From Stutzerimonas stutzeri (GTDB taxonomy: Bacteria; Pseudomonadota; Gammaproteobacteria; Pseudomonadales; Pseudomonadaceae): a stretch of DNA of 64,000 nucleotides. Both the position numbers and the translations under genes were made by a program. Where the stretch lies: positions 2,796,660 to 2,860,659 of the forward strand of contig NZ_CP007441.1 in NCBI RefSeq assembly GCF_000590475.1, given 5' to 3'. The notes below the pieces were generated by a model. It was not told the origin of the DNA. It ran no database searches and saw nothing but the letters and a program-made list of their open reading frames with translations. Positions 41,029 to 49,900 of the stretch are shown here, in pieces. Within the stretch, counting starts at the first letter, position 1; each line of letters opens with the position of its first letter.

Positions 41029-42810
41029 ATGACTGCAGGCAATGCTCTGTACATCCCGCCTTACAAGGCTGACGACCAGGATATCGTGGTCGAGCTGAAC
41101 ACGCGCTTTGGCGCCGAAACCTTCACGTTGCAACCCAGCCTGACCGGCATGCCGGTGCTCTGGGTGCCACGCGAAAAGCTCATCGAAGTGCTGGGGTTCC
41201 TGCGCCAGCTCAGCAAGCCCTACGTGATGCTCTATGACCTGAGCGCCACTGATGAGCGCCTGCGCACTAATCGCCGTGGCCTGCCACCTGCCGATTTCAG
41301 CGTGTTCTATCACCTGATGTCCCTTGAGCGAAACAGCGACGTGATGATCAAGGTCGCGCTCAAGGAAGGTGATCTCAACCTGCCCACTACCGTCGCCATC
41401 TGGCCCAACGCCAACTGGTACGAGCGCGAAATCTGGGACATGTTCGGCATCACGTTCGAGGGCCACCCGCTCCTCACCCGTATGCTCATGCCGCCGACCT
41501 GGGAAGGTCACCCCCTGCGCAAGGATTATCCCGCGCGGGCCACCGAATTCGATCCCTATAGCCTGAACGCCGCCAAGCAGGACCTGGAGCAGGAAGCCCT
41601 GCGCTTCAAGCCCGAAGACTGGGGCATGCAGCGCCACGGCGAGCACGAGGACTATATGTTCCTCAACCTCGGCCCTAACCATCCCTCGGCGCACGGTGCC
41701 TTCCGCATCATCCTGCAACTCGACGGCGAGGAAATCCTCGATTGCGTCCCGGAGATCGGCTACCACCACCGCGGCGCGGAGAAGATGGCCGAGCGCCAGA
41801 GCTGGCATAGCTTCATCCCCTATACCGACCGCATCGATTACCTCGGTGGGGTGATGAACAACCTGCCCTACGTGTTGGCCGTGGAGAAACTGGCCGGCAT
41901 CACCGTGCCGGACCGGGTCGACTTCATCCGCGTGATGATGGCCGAGTTTTTCCGCATCCAGAACCACCTGCTGTACCTGGGCACCTATATTCAGGACGTC
42001 GGCGCGATGACCCCGGTGTTCTTCACCTTCACCGACCGCCAGCGCGCCTACAAAGTCATCGAAGCCATCACCGGTTTCCGTATGCACCCGGCCTGGTATC
42101 GCATCGGTGGCGTCGCACACGACCTGCCGCGCGGCTGGGACAAGCTGGTCCGCGAATTCCTCGACTGGATGCCCAAGCGTCTCAAGGAATATGAAAAGGC
42201 GGCGCTGAAAAACAGCATTCTCGTGGGCCGCACCAAGGGTGTTGCGGCCTACAACACCAAAGAGGCGCTTGAGTGGGGCGTTACCGGTGCTGGCCTGCGC
42301 GCCACCGGCCTCGACTTCGACATCCGCAAGGCTCGCCCCTACTCCGGCTATCAACATTTCGATTTCGAAGTGCCACTGGCGGTCAACGGCGACGCCTATG
42401 ACCGTTGCATGGTCAAGATGGGCGAGATGCGCGAGAGCCTGAAAATCATCGAGCAGTGCCTCAAGCACATGCCGGAAGGGCCCTACAAGGCCGACCATCC
42501 GCTGACCACGCCGCCGCCGAAAGAGCGCACGCTGCAACACATCGAAACCCTGATCACGCACTTCTTGCAGGTTTCCTGGGGCCCGGTAATGCCGGCCAAC
42601 GAAAGCTTCCAGATGATCGAAGCGACCAAGGGCATCAACAGCTATTACCTGACCAGCGATGGCAGCACGATGAGCTACCGCACACGCATCCGCACGCCCA
42701 GCTTCCCGCATCTGCAGCAGATCCCCTCGGTGATCCGCGGCAGCATGATCCCGGACCTGATTGCCTACCTGGGCAGCATCGATTTCGTTATGGCCGACGT
42801 GGACCGCTGA
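41029..42810 (+). CDS. nuoCD: NADH-quinone oxidoreductase fused subunit C/D
   Basis: A 593-residue fusion. The NuoC part (residues 1-190) has the signature YEREIWDMFGITFEGHPLLTRMLMPPTWEGHPLRKDYP. The NuoD part (about 200-593) is hydrogenase-large-subunit-like and binds quinone: NLGPNHPSAHGAFR, GYHHRGAEKMAE and the C-terminal DPDSF-like QGSIDFVMADVDR. The fusion is normal for Pseudomonas and E. coli. ATG 41029 is preferred over GTG 41017 because it gives the usual N terminus (MTAG.ALYIPPYKADDQD). nuoE follows after 1 base. Confidence 0.96.
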   Translation: MTAGNALYIPPYKADDQDIVVELNTRFGAETFTLQPSLTGMPVLWVPREKLIEVLGFLRQLSKPYVMLYDLSATDERLRTNRRGLPPADFSVFYHLMSLERNSDVMIKVALKEGDLNLPTTVAIWPNANWYEREIWDMFGITFEGHPLLTRMLMPPTWEGHPLRKDYPARATEFDPYSLNAAKQDLEQEALRFKPEDWGMQRHGEHEDYMFLNLGPNHPSAHGAFRIILQLDGEEILDCVPEIGYHHRGAEKMAERQSWHSFIPYTDRIDYLGGVMNNLPYVLAVEKLAGITVPDRVDFIRVMMAEFFRIQNHLLYLGTYIQDVGAMTPVFFTFTDRQRAYKVIEAITGFRMHPAWYRIGGVAHDLPRGWDKLVREFLDWMPKRLKEYEKAALKNSILVGRTKGVAAYNTKEALEWGVTGAGLRATGLDFDIRKARPYSGYQHFDFEVPLAVNGDAYDRCMVKMGEMRESLKIIEQCLKHMPEGPYKADHPLTTPPPKERTLQHIETLITHFLQVSWGPVMPANESFQMIEATKGINSYYLTSDGSTMSYRTRIRTPSFPHLQQIPSVIRGSMIPDLIAYLGSIDFVMADVDR

Positions 42811-42811
42811 T

Positions 42812-43306
42812 ATGAGCACTCTGATCAAGACTGACCGTTTCGTTCTCAGCGAAACCGAACGCTCGGCCATCGAGCGTGAAATGCACCATTACGAAGATCC
42901 GCGCGCCGCGTCCATCGAGGCCCTGAAGGTCGTGCAGAAAGCCCGCGGCTGGGTGCCGGACGGCGCTTGCGATGCTATCAGCGAAGTCCTTGGCATCCCG
43001 GCCAGCGATATCGAAGGGGTCGCCACTTTCTATAGCCAGATTTTCCGCGTGCCGGTGGGCCGCCACATCATCCGCGTCTGCGACAGCATGACCTGCTACA
43101 TCGGCGGCCACGAGTCGATACTGGACAGCATCCGCGACCAGATCGGCATCCAGCCCGGCCAGACCACCGCCGACAACCGCTTCACGCTGATTCCGGTGTG
43201 CTGCCTGGGCAACTGCGACAAGGCCCCGGCGCTGATGATCGATGACGACACTTTCGGCGACATCCAGTCTGGCGGTGTCGCTGCTCTGCTGGAGTCCTAT
43301 CAATGA
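42812..43306 (+). CDS. nuoE: NADH-quinone oxidoreductase subunit E
   Basis: A 164-residue subunit of the NADH-oxidising module, holding [2Fe-2S] cluster N1a. The four cysteines are in CDSMTC and CCLGNCDKAP. A thioredoxin-like fold follows an N-terminal helical part (EALKVVQKARGWVPDGA). ATG 42812 lies 2 bases after the nuoCD stop. Its stop overlaps the nuoF ATG (ATGA). Confidence 0.96.
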   Translation: MSTLIKTDRFVLSETERSAIEREMHHYEDPRAASIEALKVVQKARGWVPDGACDAISEVLGIPASDIEGVATFYSQIFRVPVGRHIIRVCDSMTCYIGGHESILDSIRDQIGIQPGQTTADNRFTLIPVCCLGNCDKAPALMIDDDTFGDIQSGGVAALLESYQ

Positions 43307-44649
43307 GCGTCATCAAGCGACTGGCATCCATCGGCCCGGCCAACCGCATCGAGCGCAGCGAAGAAACCCATCCGTTGACTTGGCGCTTGCGCGACGACGG
43401 CGAGCCGGTATGGCTCGAAGAATATCGCCAGAAGGCCGGCTACGACGCGCTGCGCAAGGCGCTGGCCGAAATGGCCGGAGCCGATATTGTGCAGACGGTG
43501 AAGGACTCCGGACTGAAAGGCCGTGGCGGCGCCGGCTTTCCCACCGGCGTGAAGTGGGGCCTGATGCCCGCCGACGAATCATTGAACATCCGCTACCTGC
43601 TATGTAACGCAGACGAAATGGAGCCCAACACCTGGAAGGACCGCCTGCTCATGGAGCAGCTGCCGCACTTGCTGATCGAAGGCATGATCATCAGTGCCCG
43701 CGCGCTCAAGGCCTATCGCGGCTACATCTTCCTTCGCGGCGAATACGTCGATGCGGCGCGCAACCTCACACGCGCCATCGACGAAGCAAAAGCCGCCGGT
43801 CTGCTGGGCAAGAACATCCTCGGCAGCGGCTTCGATTTCGAGCTGTTCGTACACACCGGTGCCGGCCGCTATATCTGTGGCGAGGAAACCGCGCTGATCA
43901 ACTCGCTGGAAGGCCGCCGCGCCAACCCGCGCGCCAAGCCACCCTTTCCCGCTGCGGTCGGCGTGTGGGGCAAGCCGACCTGCGTCAACAACGTCGAAAC
44001 CCTGTGCAACGTGCCGGCGATCATCGGCAACGGCGTGGACTGGTACAAATCCCTGGCCCTCCCCGGCAGTGAAGACCATGGCAGCAAGCTGATGGGCTTC
44101 TCAGGCAAAGTGAAGAATCCCGGCATATGGGAGCTGCCCTTCGGCATCACCGCCCGTGAGCTGTTCGAGGACTACGCCGGCGGCATGAAGGACGGCTATA
44201 CGCTCAAATGTTGGCAGCCCGGCGGCGCCGGCACCGGCTTTCTGCTACCCGAGCACCTGGAAGCGCAGATGTACGCCGGCGGCGTCGCCAAGTACGGCAC
44301 CCGCATGGGCACTGGCCTGGCGCTGGCCGTGGACCACACCATCAGCATGGTTTCGCTGCTACGCAACATGGAAGAGTTCTTCGCCCGCGAATCCTGCGGC
44401 TGGTGTACCCCATGCCGCGACGGCCTGCCCTGGAGCGTGAAGACCCTGCGTGCGCTGGAGCGCGGCCAAGGGACCGCCCAGGACCTCGACATCCTGTTGC
44501 GACTGGTGGATTTCCTCGGCCCCGGCAAAACCTTCTGCGCTCATGCGCCGGGCGCAGTGGAGCCGCTCGGCGCCGCGATCAAGTATTTCCGACATGAGTT
44601 CGAAGCGGGCGTCGCCCAGACGGCAATCGCCCCGGCGCTGCCGGCATGA
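43303..44649 (+). CDS. nuoF: NADH-quinone oxidoreductase subunit F
   Basis: A 448-residue subunit that binds NADH and FMN. LKGRGGAGFPTGVKWG is the NADH/FMN glycine-rich site, GAGRYICGEETALINSLEGRRANPR lines the FMN pocket, and ESCGWCTPCRDG with a later FCAHAPGA supplies the four cysteines of cluster N3. Translation is coupled to nuoE by a 4-base overlap. Confidence 0.97.
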   Translation: MSVIKRLASIGPANRIERSEETHPLTWRLRDDGEPVWLEEYRQKAGYDALRKALAEMAGADIVQTVKDSGLKGRGGAGFPTGVKWGLMPADESLNIRYLLCNADEMEPNTWKDRLLMEQLPHLLIEGMIISARALKAYRGYIFLRGEYVDAARNLTRAIDEAKAAGLLGKNILGSGFDFELFVHTGAGRYICGEETALINSLEGRRANPRAKPPFPAAVGVWGKPTCVNNVETLCNVPAIIGNGVDWYKSLALPGSEDHGSKLMGFSGKVKNPGIWELPFGITARELFEDYAGGMKDGYTLKCWQPGGAGTGFLLPEHLEAQMYAGGVAKYGTRMGTGLALAVDHTISMVSLLRNMEEFFARESCGWCTPCRDGLPWSVKTLRALERGQGTAQDLDILLRLVDFLGPGKTFCAHAPGAVEPLGAAIKYFRHEFEAGVAQTAIAPALPA

Positions 44650-44760
44650 AGGGTTGCAGGCGCTGAAGCCTGAACGCATTGGTTGCACAGGCAACACCCG
44701 CCTGAAGCGAAAAGATTTCCTATTAGCCAGACCCGCGCAAGCGGATGAGAAGACCTAGAA
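44650..44760 (+). other. Structured nuoF-nuoG spacer
   Basis: The 111-base spacer is unusually long for this operon. It contains hairpins CAGGC/GCCTG (44657-44672) and GGTTGC-ACAG-GCAAC (44681-44695). No gene is seen. It may be an mRNA processing or stability element. Confidence 0.4.
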
Positions 44761-47463
44761 ATGGCCACTATCCACGTAGACGGCAAAGACTACGAAGTCG
44801 ATGGGGCGGACAACCTGCTGCAGGCGTGTCTGTCGCTCGGCCTCGATGTCCCCTATTTCTGCTGGCACCCGGCGCTGGGCAGCGTCGGTGCCTGCCGCCA
44901 ATGTGCGGTCAAGCAGTATTCCGATGAAAACGACACCCGGGGCCGGTTGGTCATGTCCTGCATGACCCCCGCCACCGACAACAGTTGGATTTCCATCCAG
45001 GACGAGGAAGCCAAGGCGTTCCGTGCCAGCGTCGTCGAATGGCTGATGATCAACCACCCGCACGACTGCCCCGTGTGTGAAGAAGGTGGTCACTGCCATC
45101 TGCAAGACATGACGGTGATGACCGGCCACAACCAACGCCGTTACCGCTTCTCCAAGCGCACCCACCAGAATCAGGAGCTCGGCCCCTTCATCGCCCACGA
45201 GATGAACCGCTGCATCGCCTGCTATCGCTGCGTGCGCTACTACAAGGACTATGCGGGCGGCACCGACCTGGGCGTATTCGGCGCCAACGACAACGTGTAT
45301 TTCGGCCGTGTCGAAGACGGCGTGCTGGAAAGCGAGTTCTCCGGCAATCTCACCGAGGTCTGCCCAACCGGTGTGTTTACCGACAAGACTCACTCCGAGC
45401 GCTACAACCGCAAATGGGACATGCAGTTTGCGCCGAGCATCTGCCATGGCTGCGCGTCCGGATGCAACACCAGCCCCGGCGAACGCTACGGTGAGCTGCG
45501 TCGTATCGAGAACCGCTTCAACGGCGAAGTAAACCACTACTTTCTATGTGATCGCGGTCGTTTCGGCTACGGCTACGTCAACCGCTCCGACCGGCCCCGC
45601 CAGCCATTGCTGGGCGCGGATAAACTCGGCGTCGACGCTGCCCTCGACACGGCTGCCAGGCTGCTGGAAGGCAAACGCGTGATCGGTATCGGCTCGCCGC
45701 GCGCCAGTCTGGAGAGCAACCATGCGCTGCGCGAGCTGGTCGGTGCGGAGAACTTCTACAGCGGCATCGCCGCCGCTGAGCTGGAAAACATCCGGTTGAT
45801 CCGCCAGTTGATGCAGAACGGCCCGCTGCCGGTGCCATCGATACGCGAGATCGAAAGCCACGATGCGGTGTTCATTCTCGGCGAAGACCTGACCCAGACG
45901 GCCGCGCGCATGGCGCTGGCCGTGCGTCAGGCCGCCAAGGGCAAGGCCACTGAAATCGCCGCCTCGATGAAAGTTCAGGATTGGCACATCGCGGCGGTGC
46001 AGAACGTCGCACAGGGCGCCCTGCATCCGGTATTCATCGCCAGCGTCGCCCAGACCCGCCTCGATGACATTGCCGAGCAGAGCGTACATGCCGCACCGGC
46101 CGATCTTGCCCGTCTTGGTTTCGCCGTGGCGCACGCCATCGATCCCAGCGCACCGGCTGTCCAGGGTCTGGAAGCCGAGGGCCGAGCACTGGCGCAACAG
46201 ATCGCCGACGCGCTACTCGCCGCCAAGCGGCCCTTGCTGATCAGCGGCGCCTCGCTGGGCGAGAAGAGCCTGATCGAAGCGGCGGGCAACATCGCCCAGG
46301 CGCTGAAGAATCGTGAGAAGAACGCCTCGATCAGTCTCATCGTGCCGGAAGCCAACAGCCTCGGCGTCGCGCTGCTCGGCGGCGAGTCCGTGGACGCCGC
46401 GCTGGATGCCTTGATTGCAGGCAGTGCCGACGCGGTGATCGTGCTCGAGAACGATCTGTATCGCCGCGCCAGCCAGGCCAAGGTCGACGCCGCCCTTGCC
46501 GCGGCAAAAACCGTCATCGTCGCTGATCACCAGCAGACGGCGACCACGGCCAAGGCTCACCTCGTGCTGTCGGCCGCCAGCTTTGCCGAGGCTGATGGCA
46601 CGCTGGTCAGCCAGGAGGGCCGCGCGCAGCGCTTCTTCCAAGTCTTTGAGCCCAGCTATTACGACAGCAAGATTCTGGTGCGCGAAGGCTGGCGCTGGAT
46701 GCATGCGCTGCAATGCACGCTTCAGGGCAAGGTTGTGGACTGGACCAATCTGGATCAGGTGACCGCAGACTGCGCGGCAACCAACCCGCAACTGGCTAGC
46801 ATCCTCCATGCCGCCCCGCTCGCCTCGTTCCGCATCAAGGGCCTGAAAATGGCACGCGAGCCGCTGCGCTACAGCGGACGCACCGCCATGCGCGCCAATA
46901 TCAGCGTGCACGAGCCGCGTCAGCCGCAGGATCCGGACTCGCCGTTCGCTTATTCGATGGAAGGCTATTCCGGCAGCGCCGAGGACCGTCAACAGATCCC
47001 GTTCGCCTGGTCGCCGGGCTGGAACTCGCCGCAGGCCTGGAACAAGTTCCAGGATGAAGTGGGGGGTCACTTACGCGCTGGCGACCCGGGCGTTCGCCTG
47101 CTCGATGATGCACGCCAGGATCTGCACTGGAGCATTGCACCCGACGCATTCGCGCCTGCGCCCGGTACCTGGCAGGTAGTGCCAATTCATCATCTGTTCG
47201 GTAGCGAGGAAACCTCGTCTCTCGCCGCCCCGATCCAGAGCCGCATCCCGCAACCCTACGTCGCCCTGGCCGAAGCCGAAGCCAGCCGTGCAGGCGTGAC
47301 CGAAGGCGAGCTACTGAGTCTGCATGTCGCAGATCAGCACCTGCGCTTGCCGGTCCGCATCGACGAATCGCTGGGCCTCGGTCTCGTAGGCCTACCGGTC
47401 GGTCTGGCTGGCGTTCCTGTGTTCGCCGGCAATCTCGCCACTGAACTGGGGGGCGCCCGATGA
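44761..47463 (+). CDS. nuoG: NADH-quinone oxidoreductase subunit G
   Basis: A 900-residue iron-sulfur subunit. Cluster motifs in order: [2Fe-2S] N1b (CWHPALGSVGACRQCAV and a later C), the His-Cys3 site N5 (HPHDCPVCEEGGHC), N4 (CIACYRCVRYY...CPTGV), and the extra cluster N7 motif (CHGCASGCNT ... LCDRGRF) found only in some bacteria. The rest is a degenerate molybdopterin-oxidoreductase fold without cofactor. The stop overlaps the nuoH start. Confidence 0.96.
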   Translation: MATIHVDGKDYEVDGADNLLQACLSLGLDVPYFCWHPALGSVGACRQCAVKQYSDENDTRGRLVMSCMTPATDNSWISIQDEEAKAFRASVVEWLMINHPHDCPVCEEGGHCHLQDMTVMTGHNQRRYRFSKRTHQNQELGPFIAHEMNRCIACYRCVRYYKDYAGGTDLGVFGANDNVYFGRVEDGVLESEFSGNLTEVCPTGVFTDKTHSERYNRKWDMQFAPSICHGCASGCNTSPGERYGELRRIENRFNGEVNHYFLCDRGRFGYGYVNRSDRPRQPLLGADKLGVDAALDTAARLLEGKRVIGIGSPRASLESNHALRELVGAENFYSGIAAAELENIRLIRQLMQNGPLPVPSIREIESHDAVFILGEDLTQTAARMALAVRQAAKGKATEIAASMKVQDWHIAAVQNVAQGALHPVFIASVAQTRLDDIAEQSVHAAPADLARLGFAVAHAIDPSAPAVQGLEAEGRALAQQIADALLAAKRPLLISGASLGEKSLIEAAGNIAQALKNREKNASISLIVPEANSLGVALLGGESVDAALDALIAGSADAVIVLENDLYRRASQAKVDAALAAAKTVIVADHQQTATTAKAHLVLSAASFAEADGTLVSQEGRAQRFFQVFEPSYYDSKILVREGWRWMHALQCTLQGKVVDWTNLDQVTADCAATNPQLASILHAAPLASFRIKGLKMAREPLRYSGRTAMRANISVHEPRQPQDPDSPFAYSMEGYSGSAEDRQQIPFAWSPGWNSPQAWNKFQDEVGGHLRAGDPGVRLLDDARQDLHWSIAPDAFAPAPGTWQVVPIHHLFGSEETSSLAAPIQSRIPQPYVALAEAEASRAGVTEGELLSLHVADQHLRLPVRIDESLGLGLVGLPVGLAGVPVFAGNLATELGGAR

Positions 47464-48455
47464 GTTGGCTGACTCCCGAGGTGATCGATGTGATTGTCGC
47501 TGTCGTCAAGGCGCTGGTGATCATGCTCGCAGTGGTGGTCTGCGGGGCGCTGCTGAGCTTCGTCGAGCGGCGCCTGCTGGGCTGGTGGCAGGACCGCTAC
47601 GGTCCCAACCGCGTCGGGCCGTTCGGCATGTTCCAGATCGCCGCGGACATGCTGAAGATGTTCTTCAAGGAGGACTGGAATCCGCCGTTCTCCGATCGCC
47701 TGATTTTCACCCTGGCGCCGGTGGTGGCGATGAGTTCACTGCTGATCGCCTTCGCCATCGTGCCGATAACGCCGACCTGGGGCGTGGCGGATCTGAACAT
47801 CGGTCTGCTGTTCTTCTTCGCCATGGCGGGCCTCACCGTCTATGCCGTGCTTTTCGCCGGCTGGGCGAGCAACAACAAGTTCGCCCTGCTCGGCGCCCTG
47901 CGTGCTTCGGCGCAAACGGTGTCCTACGAGGTGTTTCTGGGCCTGTCGTTGATGGGCATCGTCGCTCAGGTCGGCTCGTTCAACATGCGCGACATCGTCG
48001 AATACCAGCAGCAGCACCTCTGGTTCATCGTTCCGCAGTTCCTCGGCTTCTGCACATTCTTCATCGCCGGTGTCGCGGTCACCCACCGCCATCCCTTCGA
48101 CCAGCCGGAAGCCGAGCAGGAACTGGCCGACGGTTACCACGTCGAGTACGCGGGCATGAAGTGGGGCATGTTCTTCGTCGGTGAATACATCGGCATCGTG
48201 ACTATTTCGGCGCTGCTGACCACGCTGTTCTTCGGTGGCTGGCATGGCCCGTTTCTCGACACGTTGCCCTGGCTGTCGTTCTTCTGGTTCGCCATCAAAA
48301 CCGGTTTTTTCATCATGCTGTTCGTGCTGCTGCGCGCCTCTCTGCCGCGCCCGCGCTACGACCAGGTGATGGCCTTCGGCTGGAAATTCTGCCTGCCGCT
48401 GACCCTGATCAACCTGCTGGTGACCGGCGCACTCGTGCTGGCCGCGGCCCAGTAA
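47460..48455 (+). CDS. nuoH: NADH-quinone oxidoreductase subunit H
   Basis: A 331-residue membrane subunit with eight helices that joins the two arms and forms much of the quinone channel. Signatures: SFVERRLLGWWQDRYGPNRVGPFGMFQIAADMLKMFFKED and the acidic loop HPFDQPEAEQELADGYHVEYAG. It overlaps nuoG by 4 bases. Confidence 0.97.
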   Translation: MSWLTPEVIDVIVAVVKALVIMLAVVVCGALLSFVERRLLGWWQDRYGPNRVGPFGMFQIAADMLKMFFKEDWNPPFSDRLIFTLAPVVAMSSLLIAFAIVPITPTWGVADLNIGLLFFFAMAGLTVYAVLFAGWASNNKFALLGALRASAQTVSYEVFLGLSLMGIVAQVGSFNMRDIVEYQQQHLWFIVPQFLGFCTFFIAGVAVTHRHPFDQPEAEQELADGYHVEYAGMKWGMFFVGEYIGIVTISALLTTLFFGGWHGPFLDTLPWLSFFWFAIKTGFFIMLFVLLRASLPRPRYDQVMAFGWKFCLPLTLINLLVTGALVLAAAQ

Positions 48456-48467
48456 GGAGGAAACACC

Positions 48468-49016
48468 ATGTTCAAATACATTGGCGCGGTGCTGCATGGC
48501 ACCTACACCCAGCTACGCAGCCTGGTGATGATCTTCAGCCACGGCTTTCGCAAACGCGACACCCTGCAGTACCCGGAAGAAGCGGTCTACCTGCCGCCCC
48601 GCTATCGCGGTCGCATCGTGCTGACCCGTGACCCCGACGGTGAGGAACGCTGCGTGGCCTGCAACCTCTGTGCAGTGGCCTGCCCAGTGGGGTGCATCTC
48701 GTTGCAGAAGGCCGAAACCGACGAAGGCCGCTGGTACCCGGAGTTCTTCCGCATCAACTTCTCGCGCTGCATCTTCTGCGGCCTGTGCGAAGAAGCCTGC
48801 CCGACCAACGCGATCCAGCTCACCCCGGATTTCGAGATGGGCGAGTACAAGCGTCAGGACCTGGTGTACGAGAAAGAAGACCTGCTGATTTCCGGCCCTG
48901 GCAAATACCCCGACTACAACTTCTACCGCGTCTCCGGCCTGGCCATCGCCGGTAAGCCCAAGGGTGCCGCGCAGAACGAGGCGGAGCCGATCAACGTCAA
49001 GGGATTGTTGCCATGA
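48468..49016 (+). CDS. nuoI: NADH-quinone oxidoreductase subunit I
   Basis: A 182-residue ferredoxin-like subunit with two complete [4Fe-4S] motifs, CVACNLCAVACPVGC and CIFCGLCEEACPTNA (clusters N6a and N6b), passing electrons to NuoB. AAGGAGG precedes the ATG. A 70-base spacer leads to nuoJ. Confidence 0.97.
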   Translation: MFKYIGAVLHGTYTQLRSLVMIFSHGFRKRDTLQYPEEAVYLPPRYRGRIVLTRDPDGEERCVACNLCAVACPVGCISLQKAETDEGRWYPEFFRINFSRCIFCGLCEEACPTNAIQLTPDFEMGEYKRQDLVYEKEDLLISGPGKYPDYNFYRVSGLAIAGKPKGAAQNEAEPINVKGLLP

Positions 49017-49086
49017 CGCCATCTCGATTCGCAGGTTTCCCGCACACCGGCTTCGCGCCAGATGCTCACCGGTCGAGGATGCGTTA

Positions 49087-49587
49087 ATGGAATTCGCTTT
49101 CTACTTTTCCTCCGGCGTAGCCGTGGTCGCCACGCTGAGAGTCATAACCGGTAGCAATCCGGTGCACGCCCTGCTTTACCTGATCACCTCACTGCTGGCC
49201 GTGTCGATGTGCTTCTTCAGCCTGGGCGCGCCCTTTGCCGGCGCGCTGGAAGTCATCGTCTATGCCGGCGCCATCATGGTGCTCTTTGTCTTCGTGGTGA
49301 TGATGCTCAATCTGGGGCGCAACACCGTCAGCCAGGAGCGCGGCTGGATGGCGCCTCGCGTGTGGCTCGGCCCCTCGCTGTTGGCAGCCATCCTGCTGGC
49401 GCAGCTGCTCTGGGCGCTGTTCTCAGCATCCGAATACGCGCCGGCCGGCCTCACCACCGTAGGCCCCAAAGAAGTCGGCATCGCCCTCTTCGGGCCTTAC
49501 CTGTTGGCCGTCGAGCTGGCCTCCATGCTGCTGCTGGCGGCGCTGGTCGCCGCCTTCCACCTTGGCCGCCACGAGGCGAAGGAGTAA
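49087..49587 (+). CDS. nuoJ: NADH-quinone oxidoreductase subunit J
   Basis: A 166-residue membrane subunit with five helices. The GALEVIVYAGAIMVLFVFVVMMLNL segment is the family hallmark, a pi-bulge helix in proton coupling. ATG 49087 gives the standard start MEFAFYF; the open frame further upstream is the nuoI 3' end in another frame. Confidence 0.95.
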   Translation: MEFAFYFSSGVAVVATLRVITGSNPVHALLYLITSLLAVSMCFFSLGAPFAGALEVIVYAGAIMVLFVFVVMMLNLGRNTVSQERGWMAPRVWLGPSLLAAILLAQLLWALFSASEYAPAGLTTVGPKEVGIALFGPYLLAVELASMLLLAALVAAFHLGRHEAKE

Positions 49588-49591
49588 CGCC

Positions 49592-49900
49592 ATGCATTCG
49601 ATTCCGATGGAACACGGTCTGGCCGTTGCCGCCGTGCTGTTCTGCCTGGGGCTGGTCGGCCTGATGGTACGGCGCAACATCCTGTTCATGCTGATGAGCT
49701 TGGAGGTGATGATGAACGCCACCGGCCTGGCGTTCGTCGTGGCCGGCAGCCGCTGGGAGCAGCCTGACGGGCAGATCATGTTCATCCTGGTGATCACACT
49801 GGCTGCCGCCGAGGCCGCCATTGGCCTGGCGATCCTGCTGCAGCTGTACCGCCGCTTCAACACCCTCGATGTCGATGCTGCAAGCGAGATGCACGGATGA
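49592..49900 (+). CDS. nuoK: NADH-quinone oxidoreductase subunit K
   Basis: A 102-residue subunit with three membrane helices and the two conserved buried glutamates (MSLEVMMNA and AAAEAAIGLAI). AAGGAG precedes the ATG at 49592. Four-base overlap with nuoL. Confidence 0.96.
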   Translation: MHSIPMEHGLAVAAVLFCLGLVGLMVRRNILFMLMSLEVMMNATGLAFVVAGSRWEQPDGQIMFILVITLAAAEAAIGLAILLQLYRRFNTLDVDAASEMHG

